A DNA stretch of 64,000 nt from Solanum dulcamara (Eukaryota > Streptophyta > Magnoliopsida > Solanales > Solanaceae), in NCBI RefSeq assembly GCF_947179165.1, contig NC_077237.1:83862341-83926340 (forward strand), in the 5' to 3' direction. Of the stretch, positions 34,780 to 45,456 are shown one piece after another. How positions within the stretch are numbered: position 1 is the first letter of the stretch; every line of letters begins with the position of its first letter. The notes under the pieces are model-generated. The model saw only the letters and a program-made list of their open reading frames with translations, was not told where the DNA came from and did no database searches. The translations under genes were made by a program, and so were the position numbers.

Positions 34780-35495
34780 GAAACTGTCAAGTCAAATTGA
34801 ACCGAAGAACCAAGTCAAACCGATAAAAAAACCTGACATGTGGTTTGGTTTAGTTATTTTGGCGTTGAAAAATAAACCAATCATTGTTGGTTTGATTTGG
34901 TATTAATAGAAAAAAAGTCAAATCGAATCCAAATCAAACCGACATAATATATATATAATTTTTTTTACATAAAAAATATTTATTATAATATGCTTTGTAG
35001 GTATTTTTAAAATTGGTTTATAACTTTCAATGTTTACATATATTATATCATATTTAGAGTTGTAATATGACTAAAAAAATTGCCATGTGTTATGGCTTTT
35101 CGTGAGTTTTTGATATGTTTTTCAAAGATAATATCTTGTAGATGTCATTGTACATCTTATTTTTTTCAATTTTATTTGTTGAAGTGTCTTTGAGATGCCA
35201 TTAAGCAATATAATCACACGATCAAGGAAACAATTTCTAGTTAAGAACTTCAAGTGCGACATTAAATCATAGAACAAAGGAACAACATCTTCAATTTGAT
35301 CTCTTTTTCAATTACGATATAATATACCGTAAAAAAAATTGAAAAATCAAAAACACCAAAAGCTTACTAAATCAAAATCGAAAAAACTGACGTTATGTTG
35401 ATTTGATTTGGTTTATAAGTTTAATAAACCAACATAATTGATTTAGTTATTTTTTAATAAAAAATTAAATCAAACCGACCTATGTACACCCGTAA
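34780..35495. repeat. Dispersed AT-rich repeat with CAAACCGA-type words
   Basis: Both ends are rich in words such as AGTCAAACCGATAAAAA, TTTGGTTTAGTTATTTT and, at the right, AAATCAAACCGACC followed by TATGTACACCC. This is the look of a widespread Solanaceae nonautonomous repeat whose copies start GGGTGTACATAGGTCGG on the other strand. Family assignment is from memory; ends approximate. Confidence 0.45.
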
Positions 35496-36079
35496 TTCAA
35501 ACATACTAGTACACAACTTACCTTACTTTTTTGGATTTTCTTAATTTCAAATTTCAAACTTAGCTAGTGTTTGATCATAGATTTTGAAAATTTATGATTA
35601 TTTTTTTTTTCAATTTCTAAAGCCTTTTTTTTTTAAAAAAAATTCATTCACAAAACTTAAAATTCTTTTCAATTAAAAAAAAATTCTTAGCATTTTGCAC
35701 CCCAATATGTACATCATTTTTTGATTTGCACTCTATTCTCTTGTTCTTTATGATTTGCCCCTTAATCTATTATTTTTTGCAAAATTGTGTTAGAGTCGTT
35801 TTACGAGGGATAAAATAGATTTTTTTTTAGTAAATAGTATAAATGAACTCTAACATAATTCTACAAAAAGGCCAATAGAATAAGGGACAAGTTATATAAA
35901 ATAATGTATACATTGAGGATGCAAAATGATGTAAAAATTACAATTTCAAACTTCAAAATTTATGGGTCAAGCTTAGTCATTTAGCCATTCTTTTTAGGAC
36001 AAAAGAATAATTCTCTTATGAAACTTTTCATTTTTAGCCTTGTGGACAAGGGGAGTCGTTTTACATAAATAAATTCAAG

Positions 36080-36173
36080 ATTGCTTGCTATTTCCTCTTC
36101 TCTCTCTGTGTGTGTATGTATTCTTTCATTTCCTCTTTCTCCACCCCTTCATTTTCATCTCATCTCCCCAAAA

Positions 36174-36223
<50 letters not shown>

Positions 36224-38604
36224 GTTAAGCTGTGAGTTCTGTATGTTTTTATTTTAGAGAGAGGGATTCGAACCCTCGATAGTTCTTTTATGTTTAAATC
36301 ATGTAAAGATTGGATTTTTAATGTCTAAAGCTATAAAACAGCTCAAAATCTATGATAATTCTTTCAAGAACTTTGTCTAACGCTTCTTTTTTGTCTTTCT
36401 TTTTCATTTCAGGTTGATTTTATAGATCTGATGCTTCTTCTGGCTGCTGTTTCACTGGTAAATTCTTTGATTTTGATCTTCTGTAGTCCGTTTTTGGACT
36501 AGTTTTTGCTACTGTACATAAGCATCGATGCCGGATGAATCTGTACACCAATGCTGGGGATTCATGTTTTTGTTACTGTTTATTGGGATTTTCCCCCTTT
36601 ATGTGCAAGCTTTTTAGTTCTGGTGTTATCTGTGAATTTGTTTTTGTGTGAGATTGGGGGGGGGGAGCTTTCTTGAGAATTTTGATGGGTTTTTGATTTA
36701 AAGGTTCAATCTTTTTTGGTTGGTGATGTTTGATTCAATTTAAAAAGTTCTTTGATCATGTACACCAGTACTGGGGCTTCATGTTTTTGTTACTGTTTAT
36801 TGGGGTTCCCCCTTTATCTGCAAGCTTTTTAGTTTTGGTTTTATCTGTGAATCTGTTTTTGTCTGAGATGGGTTTTTTAATGGGCAGCTTTCTTCAGAAT
36901 TTTGATGGGTTTCTGATTTAAAGGTCCAATCTTTTTTGGTTTGCTGATGTTTGATTCAATGTAAAAAGTTCTTTGATGCCGGATAAATCTGTACACCAAT
37001 GCTGGGGCTTCTTGTTTTTGTTACAATTATTGTGTTTTACTCTCTTTATCTGCAAGCTTTATAGTTCTGGTGTTATCTGTGAATTTGTTTTTTTTTCTAA
37101 GATGGGTTTTCTAATGGGGAGCTTTCTTGAGAATTTTGATGGGTTTCTGATTTAAAGGTCCAATCTCTTTTGGTTTGCTGATGTTTGATTCAATGTTATA
37201 AGATCTTTGTTGCCGGATAATCATGTACACCAATGCTGTGGATTCATGTTTTTATTACTGTTTATTGGGCTTTCCCCCCTTTATGTGTAAGTTTTTTAGT
37301 TCTGGTGTTATCTGTGAATTTGTTTTTGTCTGAGATGGGGTTTTTATTGGGGAGTTTTCTTGAGAATTTTGATGGGTTTCTGATTTAAAGGTTCAATTTT
37401 TTTTGGTTTGCTGATGTTTGATTCAATGTTAAAAGTTCTTTGATGCCGGATAAACATGTACACCAATGCTGGGGCCTCATGTTTTTGTTACAATTTATCG
37501 GGCTTTCCCCCCTTTGTCTGCAAGCTTTTTAGTTCTGGTGTTGTCTGTGAATTTGTTTTTAGTTGAGATGGGGTTTTTAATGGGAAATTCTGTTGAGAAT
37601 TTTGATGGGTTTCTGATTTAAAGGTGCAATCTTTTTTGGTTTACTGATGTTTGATCAATGTGAAAAGTTCTTTGATGACGGATAAACATGTGCACCATTA
37701 TCTGCAAGATTTTTAGTTCTGGTGTTGTCTGTGAATTTGTTTTTGTCTGAGATGGGGTTTTTAGTGGGGAGCTTTCTTGAGAATTTTTATGGGGTTCTGA
37801 TTTAAAGGTTCAATCTTTTTTGGTTTGCTGATGTTTGATGCAATTTAAAAAGTTCTTTGATGCCTGATAAACATGTACACCAATGCTTAACGTTTTTATT
37901 ACTGTTTATGTTCTCCCCTTTATCTGCAAGCTTTTTAGTTCTGGAGTTATCTGTGAATTTATTTTTGTCTTAGATGGGGTTTATAGTGGGGAGTTTTCTT
38001 GAGAAGTTTGATGGGTTTCTGATTTAATGGTTCAATCTTTTTTGGTTTGCTGATGTTTGATGCAATGTAAAAAGTTCTTTGATGCCTGATAAACATGTAC
38101 ACCAATGCTGGGGCTTCATGTTTTTGTTACAGTTTATTGGTTTGACATGGAGGTGTCTTTATCTGGCTTCTTTTGGGAAATTTTGTTTCTTTGAAGAGAA
38201 TGAGAATACCTTTGAGAGAATGATACTCTCTATGATTGTGGCAGTGATGCGTATGCATTGATTAGATGTAACTGTATCTGAATTCGGTTGTGAAGGCATG
38301 TTAATATGCTCATCAGCCAACATTTGGTAGCATGAAAGGAGGAAAATCTTTGCTTTAGTGGAATGGAGTGACATTTTTCCACCAATCTTTTCTGTTATTG
38401 GGGCTGCATTTCTTACATCACATATCATAACATGTTGATAATAATTATATTCTACTGCTGTCGTAGGTTAGCTTCCTGAATTTGACTAAGTATTAGTTTA
38501 ACCTTAAATTTTCCAGGTTTCCTAAGGAAAAAGTGTGTATCCTCTCGCACTACAATACTATCTCAAACCCTCTTTGAGATTGTAAGCTGGGAACTATAGC
38601 CCTA
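36080..38604 (+). promoter_or_regulatory. Leader region of the RING-H2 gene, with two probable leader introns
   Basis: A pyrimidine-rich stretch at 36080-36231 with a 40-bp CT microsatellite (about 36176-36220) looks like the first leader exon; a donor GTGAGT starts at 36232. A second leader exon is probable at 36413-36457 (after TTTCATTTCAG, before GTAAAT). A third begins at 38517 (after TTTTCCAG) and continues into the coding start. This structure is inferred from splice signals only. The large intron 36458-38516 holds the tandem repeat listed next. Confidence 0.55.
36525..38140 (+). repeat. About 7.5 tandem copies of a 185-236 bp unit
   Basis: Each unit starts near GATGCCGGATAAACATGTACACC. 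It runs through CTGGGGCTTCATGTTTTTGTTAC, CTGCAAGCTTTTTAGTTCTGG, GATGGGGTTTTTAATGGGGAG and TTTTGATGGGTTTCTGATTT, ending TTTTTTGGTTTGCTGATGTTTGAT. Unit starts are near 36525, 36752, 36974, 37210, 37442, 37674, 37859 and 38081. The sixth has a deletion of about 45 bp and the last is partial. Small open frames in it recur in each unit and are not genes. It lies in the probable leader intron of the RING-H2 gene. Confidence 0.92.
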
Positions 38605-41600
38605 ATGCAGGGGCAACAGAATACCATTGGTAACCTCCAAGAAACTTTAGGTTTCAATCATGGTTCGACGCCTATTGAAGGTGGTGTAGATCAGCAGATA
38701 TGTTGGAATAATTTGCAAAATCCTGCACAGAATCACCTGCCAGATTATATGGTATCTTCTAATGCGACCAATGTTCCATTCATCAATCCTATGAACCAAG
38801 AGAGACAGAATGTAACCAGGGGGAGTTTAGGAGAATCCAGCTCCTCTATTGCACCGAATTGTGCAAGTCAGAGTGAACGGAAAACAGATCATGGATGGTC
38901 ATCCACAATGAGCACATATCATGGACCTTCGCATATCTGTAACGAACAGCAATGTGGGTCTTCTAACATTATGTCATTGAGTGATTTATTTTCTCAAGGT
39001 TCCAGTTCTAGCACCATTCCTCATGAAATCAACAGAAATCCAGTATTTGAGGGGCGGAGTGACAATAATGACAATGACGATGACTGTCAAGTGATGGAGT
39101 GTACTCCATACAAGTCTGTTAGACCAGGAAAAGAACGAATGCCATCTGCTGGTACATATTTAGCTAATGGGTATTTGACTGATGATAGTGGTGATGGCAG
39201 GCCAGGAAGTTCATCGGATTCTAGGCGCTTTTGTAAGAGAAAAACACTTGAAGGATATCTAGCTCAATCTTCGGGAAGTGGAAGTTCTGATTATATTCCT
39301 CTTGCTGAAAATAGCTTATGGCAATCTGGACCTGCTTCGCATAGTATGAGTACAGGTGCAAATATCTCTGCTCCAACAGAAAGTGTCAGAAGCATCAATA
39401 TGTCAGAGCATGTGATCCCAAGACTTGGGCTTACCATGGGAGCAGCCGTTGCAGCAACTCCTGTCGGTACTCCGACTTCAAGAAGTGCAGAAAGTTCTCA
39501 TAGAAATTTCAGGGTGAGGATTGATGGTTCACTTCAGCAAGATTATCTTCCCAGTAATATCTTTCCTGATGTGAATAATGTTGGAAATGTTAATCTGTCA
39601 TCTGAACAGCAATTACCAGAGCTACTTCCTAATATCCCTTTGGATTTGAGGTCTGTGTCTGCTGCAGATAGTGGAAATATTCAAAGGCAGCCTGTTGTAA
39701 TGCATGTTCCTTCTCTGCATCGACGTGTACAGACTAGGTGGAGTTCACCATCAAGTTCCAGAACTGGCAGTTCATCAAGTTTTGCTCAAGAGAGAAATTC
39801 AGCATTATTTGAAGAGCCTAACTCAAGAAGTGTGTCAAGAAACATCTCACAACATCCTATGTTCATACCTTCAACTGATGGGAGAAACTTGAACCAAATT
39901 CCTGCTAGCTTGAATTTAGCTGGAAGAAATATTTCTGTTGCTGGAAATGTCGCATCCAGTTCAGGAGTCCACACATCTTCTCCTACTAGGGTTCTCCACA
40001 GATCTCCTCAATATCACCGGAGACTGTCAGAATTAGTCCGTAGATCTTTGTTGTCTCCAGCTAGCACTGGATCTGGAGGTGTTAATGGTAGTAGTCGTCC
40101 ACTACGTTTGAGTTCTCCTGTCTCACAGGAGATGGCACTTTCTGGAAACCATGAGCATCGTACATCGAGTTCAAGGGAGCGACATCTTGATGGTGCTATA
40201 GGACTCTCCAATTCCTCGAGGACTTTGGCTGCTGCACGCGAAGGAAGAAGTAGGCTAGTCACTGAGGTATATTCAGTTCACTGATCATGTTGTAGTTATC
40301 ACCTCCTTGGCTCATTCAGTATGAATTTTAGTGTGGGCCAGGTGTTATATATCCAGTCATCCCAATGTCATTAGATTTTGTTTAGTGATTAAATTAAAAA
40401 AGGGGGGGGGGGGCATCAGGGATTAAACAGGGGCTCACCAACTGTTTATACATGCATACCTGTCCCTAATTTGGATTTATTGATCACGTTAGGGAGGATA
40501 TGCATCTAATTTGTAGGTTTCACATGTTTTACCAAAACTTCGGCTTCACAGAAGGCTTTTGTTATGCGATTTAGTTTGCATTGTTGAAGCCTTCTATTAA
40601 AAACTACTGACCAACCAATTTTTTTTTATTGAACAGATTCGCAATGTGTTAGATCTTATGCGCAGGGGTGAAGGGCTAAGTGTTGAGGTAATATTCTTAC
40701 CGCTGCCTTAACAGAAAAAATATAAAATATTTTGAGGTTAGATTCTTAATATCACTTCAATGAATGATGGGCATACATGTCCAGATTTTGCATGTCTTCG
40801 TCTTATATGCTCGATTATAGATAAAGATCTTTTTCAGTAATCTTCTATGACCTGGTATATAGCAGAGGCAGTAATAATGTAATATAACACGAAATGTTCT
40901 GGCCTATTCACATTTTACTTCCTCTTTTGTCTGACTAAATATAATCTAAGTCGAACACAATTCCGTTCTTTTCCTTTTTGTGAAAAGAATTGTTAAGCTG
41001 AACCACATGATATGGTAGAGGGGCTAAAGTTGAAGAAATTTCGTTCAACAAAAGCATCAACGAAGTACCATGAACTAGCAAGTATGTGCAGCAACTGAAA
41101 TTTATAAGTTCTTTCTCTGCATGAATGACTAGTAGGTCTAAAAAGTGAACAAGCTGCAGCAAGTCATTTTACCTCCACCTCTCTGGGGTCCTGGACTTTA
41201 ATGTATTAGTTTTGTGGCCTATTTCTTTTTTGGTAATCACCAGGTAGAAAGAGATGGGGTGGCACAATTTTCGACTTTGTACCCATTCCCCTTTTCATTA
41301 CATAATGGAAGTTCACTTGAGTCGAGGGTCTTTCGGAAATAGACTCTCAACCTCTGTGAGGTAGGAGTAAGGTCTGCGTACAACCATGCACTCTAGCCTC
41401 CCTAGACCCCACTTGTTGGATTATATTGGGTATGTTGTTGTTACATAATGGAAGTTAGAGGCATGTTAAAATGATAGGACATGAAGAGGTTTTAAATCTG
41501 TTCCTTTCTTGTCTTAGCGAAAAGTTAAACTGAGAATTAGCTATCATACTATCTCTTCCTCATATTCCAGGATGTTATGATCCTTGATCAGTCGGTCTTC

Positions 41601-42112
41601 TTTGGGATGCCGGATATTCAAGATCGCCATAGGGATATGCGTCTTGATGTTGATAATATGACATACGAGGTTAGTGGTCCAAACAGAATCACATTCCATC
41701 CTCTATGGGGAAATGATGTGCTAAAACTCTGCCTGTGTGATGTCTTTCCAGGAGTTATTGGCACTCGGAGAGCGCATTGGTGATGTTTGCACCGGGCTAA
41801 GTGAAGAAACTATTTCAAGTCGTTTGAAGCAGCGGAATTTTATTAGCATAAAAAAAGAAGAACCTGAGGAGGCAGAACCATGCTGCATATGCCGGGTACT
41901 CAATCTGACATTCTCTACTATTATTCCATTAGATTGAACCTCGTAAAGTAGAGTTTTAACGTGTTTTCGATCATTTGCAGGAGGAATATAACAACGGAGA
42001 TGATCTTGGAACACTGGAGTGTGGACACGATTTCCACACAGACTGCATTAAGCAATGGCTCATGCAGAAGAATTTATGCCCGGTATGCAAGAAGACGGGG
42101 CTTACTACCTGA
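38605..42112 (+). CDS. RING-H2 E3 ubiquitin ligase (MBR/RHG1A-like)
   Basis: Predicted ubiquitin ligase that transfers ubiquitin from an E2 enzyme to target proteins. Coding exons: 38605-40266, 40637-40687, 41571-41669, 41752-41895, 41981-42112 (695 aa, all GT-AG, phase 0). Residues 1 to about 550 are Ser/Asn/Gln-rich and low in predicted fold; the start (MQGQQNTIGNLQETLGFNHG) resembles plant MBR1/MBR2 and RHG1A proteins. A conserved linker (about 555-640) precedes the RING-H2 finger at the extreme C-terminus: C648, C651, C666, H668, H671, C674, C685, C688 (C-x2-C-x14-C-x-H-x2-H-x2-C-x10-C-x2-C). All eight metal ligands are present. Arabidopsis MBR1/MBR2 act on the mediator subunit MED25 in flowering control; that this gene does so is inference. 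A LINE/SINE tail sits in the intron between exons 2 and 3. Confidence 0.92.
41314..41440 (+). mobile_element. RTE-type LINE/SINE tail in RING gene intron
   Basis: 127 bp with GAGTCGAGGGTCTTTCGGAAAT, GTAAGGTCTGCGTACA, CTAGACCCCAC and a terminal GTTGTTG. Flanked by a perfect 16-bp target duplication TTACATAATGGAAGTT (41298-41313 and 41441-41456). Sense orientation relative to the gene. Confidence 0.88.
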
Positions 42113-43570
42113 GGAGGAACCATATTTTCATGTTTGAGGGAACTGGATGGCCAATTTGGGAAATATTCTTTGAAAATATTTCCATTGGAAGGTGTTTGTT
42201 CTAGAGGTGGAATTAGCTCTAGCAGCATTAGACATTTACGTAGGACAGATTTACATTATGGTTCTCTGGGATTTTACATCTGCTTTTTTTCAATTAATTG
42301 ATATTTGATACCTTTTGGAATATTTATTTGGTTTAATGTCATTGCTATACTTTTTGAACAAAATGCTTGATTATTCCTATGCATGCCTTTGACGTTTTGC
42401 CAGTTTTGAGGATTCGTATGGCTGTGTCCAGCAGTTTCGGATTGAGACGAAGTTATTATTTTCGTTGGAGTGTGCAGGCAAAACGAAAAGGAGAACTGAA
42501 ACTTGTACCTTCAAGGTCATATGGTTCGTGAACTAAGTTATTTTGGGATTATAATCCTTGAGAACTAATTTATCCCGCATGAGAGGCGGGATAAAATAAC
42601 ACCAAGTTTGATGGGATAGGTGAGATATTCAAGATTAAGTTTGAGATTAAATTTATACTTTGTTTGATTGATATAATTTTTTTTCGTTGTGTTCTTTTTA
42701 CAAGTGAATTTTTATTCTGACACCTAGGAGATCTTTATTTTTACACATACACCGAGCTCAACCAAATATATATAAGATTACAAAAAGGAAGGTTGATGGA
42801 TTCATCTATTTAATTGCTGACGAAAATTTCAACCACCTATCGGTACACTGTTGTTTTTGGTTAGAATAAAACCACTTTATTCCAAGTTATCGTCATATGA
42901 TCAGAAGATTACGGATTTGAGTTAGGAAAATAATTTCTTGGAGGAAGTAGGGTTGGGCTGTATATAACAAATGTACTAGTTGTTTGATCCTTTTCGAACT
43001 GTGTGCATAGCGAGAGTTTAGTGCATCAGATTGTTTTTTGTAAATTCTTTATTGTTCTTTGTAGTTATTCATATCCTTGTCGATCATTAACAAAATATTT
43101 CGTATTTGTCCTAGAACCTAACGAAGCACAAACCTGAAGTATAACAGAAGGTAATTTCAAACTATAATAAAAAATAGTCAAGTAAATCTGAGTTTTTTTT
43201 CAAAATATTTTGACATATAAAATTCACCTGGTTCATGTTGGAGTTAAATTGAAGTCAAGCAAATATGAACCAATTTTCTAACCAAAAAAAAGTATGGATG
43301 ATTTTAAAGTATAAAACAAGATAAAATTAAGGTATTTCCTATAATATAGTAATGAATTTAGACCTTTGATCTTAGAATTTTTATGTTGTGGGGCACTTTA
43401 CAAAAACTTTGTTTTGGTTACATATTTTAATTAGTTGATTTGTTTGACAAATCTTTTCTTCTTTTGGTCTTTGCTTATTCATGATAACAAATGATATTTA
43501 CTTAATTATCTCATCTATCTTGAAATTTTCCAATATCTTGTTCATAGTATAGAAGTTAAGAACAAATGAT
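42113..43570. other. RING gene 3' UTR and spacer
   Basis: 3' UTR of the RING-H2 gene followed by AT-rich sequence. No coding frame with a recognisable domain and no clear repeat structure was seen. Confidence 0.6.
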
Positions 43571-43573
43571 TAA

Positions 43574-43963
43574 GAGCCCGTTTGGATGGTCTTTAAGTTG
43601 GTCAAACTAATTTATAAGCCTTTTTTTAGTTTTTGGACGTGTTTGTCTAATGCTAACTTTAAGCCATAAAGTTCTTAAAGTCAGTCAAAAATGAAAAGTT
43701 AGGATTTCTAACTTTTTTTTCTAAGTGCTTAAAGCCATTTTGTTTGACCATAAAAATTACTTTTATATCCCTTATATTTTAACTAAATTTCCAAACTACC
43801 CTTTTTATTCTTTTAACCCTAAAATTCAAACACTTATTTTCAACATAAACACTTTTATCCAAACACTCAACTGCTTATTTATAAAAATAACTTTCAGCAC
43901 TTTAAAATTCTAAAAACACTTCATACATAAAAGTTATTTTTTTAAGCCCATCCAAACGGACTC
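43574..43963. mobile_element. Tourist-like MITE (PIF/Harbinger type)
   Basis: 390 bp with inverted ends. The left end is GAGCCCGTTTGGATGG; the right end, in reverse complement, is GAGTCCGTTTGGATGG, with CTTTAA/CTTAAA next to it. The 3-bp TAA lies on both sides (43571-43573 and 43964-43966), the target size typical of PIF/Harbinger-derived MITEs. The interior has no transposase and holds only a short meaningless open frame. Confidence 0.75.
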
Positions 43964-43969
43964 TAAGTA

Positions 43970-45456
43970 TACATTTAATAAAAGTGAAGAATAGTATCTT
44001 TTTTTTAAAATTATTTATGAATTATATTAAATATATTATTATTGTTATTGAAACAACAACAATGATTTGCATGAAAGGAGGAACAATTAAACAAAATAAA
44101 CTAATTAGATCACTATCTCAACAAAAATCTTCAATTTTTATTTTCCATCTCTCATTTAAAGAATAATAAATAGGACCACATCTAAAATTTAATTCAATAG
44201 ATAAAGAGAAAGTGAAAGAAATAGGGATGCATCACTATCAATTATAAAAAATGGAGCCAAACAAAATCTGACAATCTTCAAAAGAATTCTTTAACCAGCA
44301 AATTCTAATAAAACACCACAGCCAATGAGCCAAAGAGTAATGAAAGACATGCATACTTTCGTTCATTTTTACTTGTTATACTTTGTTTTTTAATGATTAA
44401 TTTAATTAATTTCTGAAATTAAATTGAATTATTTAGTTTGATGTTTTTTTTCAGATTAATAAAAAATAAGAGATATTTACTACAATCTTTAGTGGTGCAA
44501 GTTTAATTCCATTAAAACATCAAACAATGCTAAGCAAATTATTAATTCATTTAAATTTGATGGGCGATTTGAGTTTATAATTGATTATAAACATTATTTT
44601 AGTTATTTAACTCTTTTCACCATAGATAATTACATACTCTTTCCATTTCAAAAATAAAAGATATTTTTTATTTTTAAAAATTTTATTTCAAAAGTACTAA
44701 CACTTTAGAGTTTCAAGGAATTGATCTTATTCTTTCAAAATCACCCTTGTTTATATAACCAAGACTCATTAATTATCTTTTTTTTTTTAATAATTAGATA
44801 TACGTTAGTAAAAATACTTTTTATATTTTCTAGTATTTAGTAGTTTCTTTAGGAGTATATCCTAACTAAAAACACTACTCACTTTTAAGCGAAGGGAATA
44901 TTATAAGGTGACATGTGAAATACATCAATAATTTTTTTTAGCATTAAATTTTTAAGTCAACAAATTAAATTGAAAATTATAAAATTTTAAATATCAAAAT
45001 TTTAATAGATAAAATTACTCAAAAAATTATATCTCAAAAATAATTTATATCTCGTGAAATTAATCGAGTTAGTGTAGTACCTTCTTCTCAAATTTGACTA
45101 TCACTCGTTTGGCACGCTTAAACAATTTCCTCCTTTTTAGCAGTCCCATCATTACAGCTGCTCCTCCTTCCCCACCCCCACCCACCCCCACCCCCCTAAC
45201 CACTCACTTCCCTCTTTTGGACCAAAGAATTCACTAAGCTCCATCTTCCCCCAGCTGCTCTACAGGCTACTGTCTGTACTCTGTAATTTTTCTACTATTA
45301 TCTCACCATATTGGTCCAAATCCATTCAATCACTAACCCTTTTGCAGTGTACTTTCATTTCTCTGCATTTTCCTCCTGCAGCTGCAAACAACTCTTTGTT
45401 TTTTTTTTCATGTCTTCCATTTTCAGTTAACCCCATTATATATTCTTGAAAAAAAA
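43970..45456. other. Spacer and promoter of the receptor-like kinase gene
   Basis: Very AT-rich to about 45060, then pyrimidine-rich promoter/leader sequence. A C-run cluster (about 45168-45196) is listed separately. No gene is supported; the minus-strand open frames at 45326-45686 are shadows of kinase exon 1 and its leader. Confidence 0.6.
45168..45196 (-). promoter_or_regulatory. C-run cluster, potential G-quadruplex on minus strand
   Basis: CCCCACCCCCACCCACCCCC followed by A and a further C run gives at least five closely spaced runs of three or more C, with single-A spacers. The complementary strand fits a G-quadruplex pattern. It lies about 260 bp before the kinase start codon, in the probable promoter or leader. 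Confidence 0.55.

Larger units (their letters stand above)
31030..36080. other. Gene-poor AT-rich intergenic region
   Basis: About 5 kb without a supported gene; the open frames here are short and lack domains. It contains a decayed plastid tRNA copy (31743-31815), a degenerate LINE/SINE tail (33197-33480) and a dispersed repeat (about 34780-35495). Numerous A/T runs are present and nothing else was recognised. Confidence 0.6.

Noticed and set aside
36730..37155. Repeated 60-63 codon frames
   Set aside because: Same peptide in successive tandem units of a leader intron; no start context or conservation beyond the repeat.
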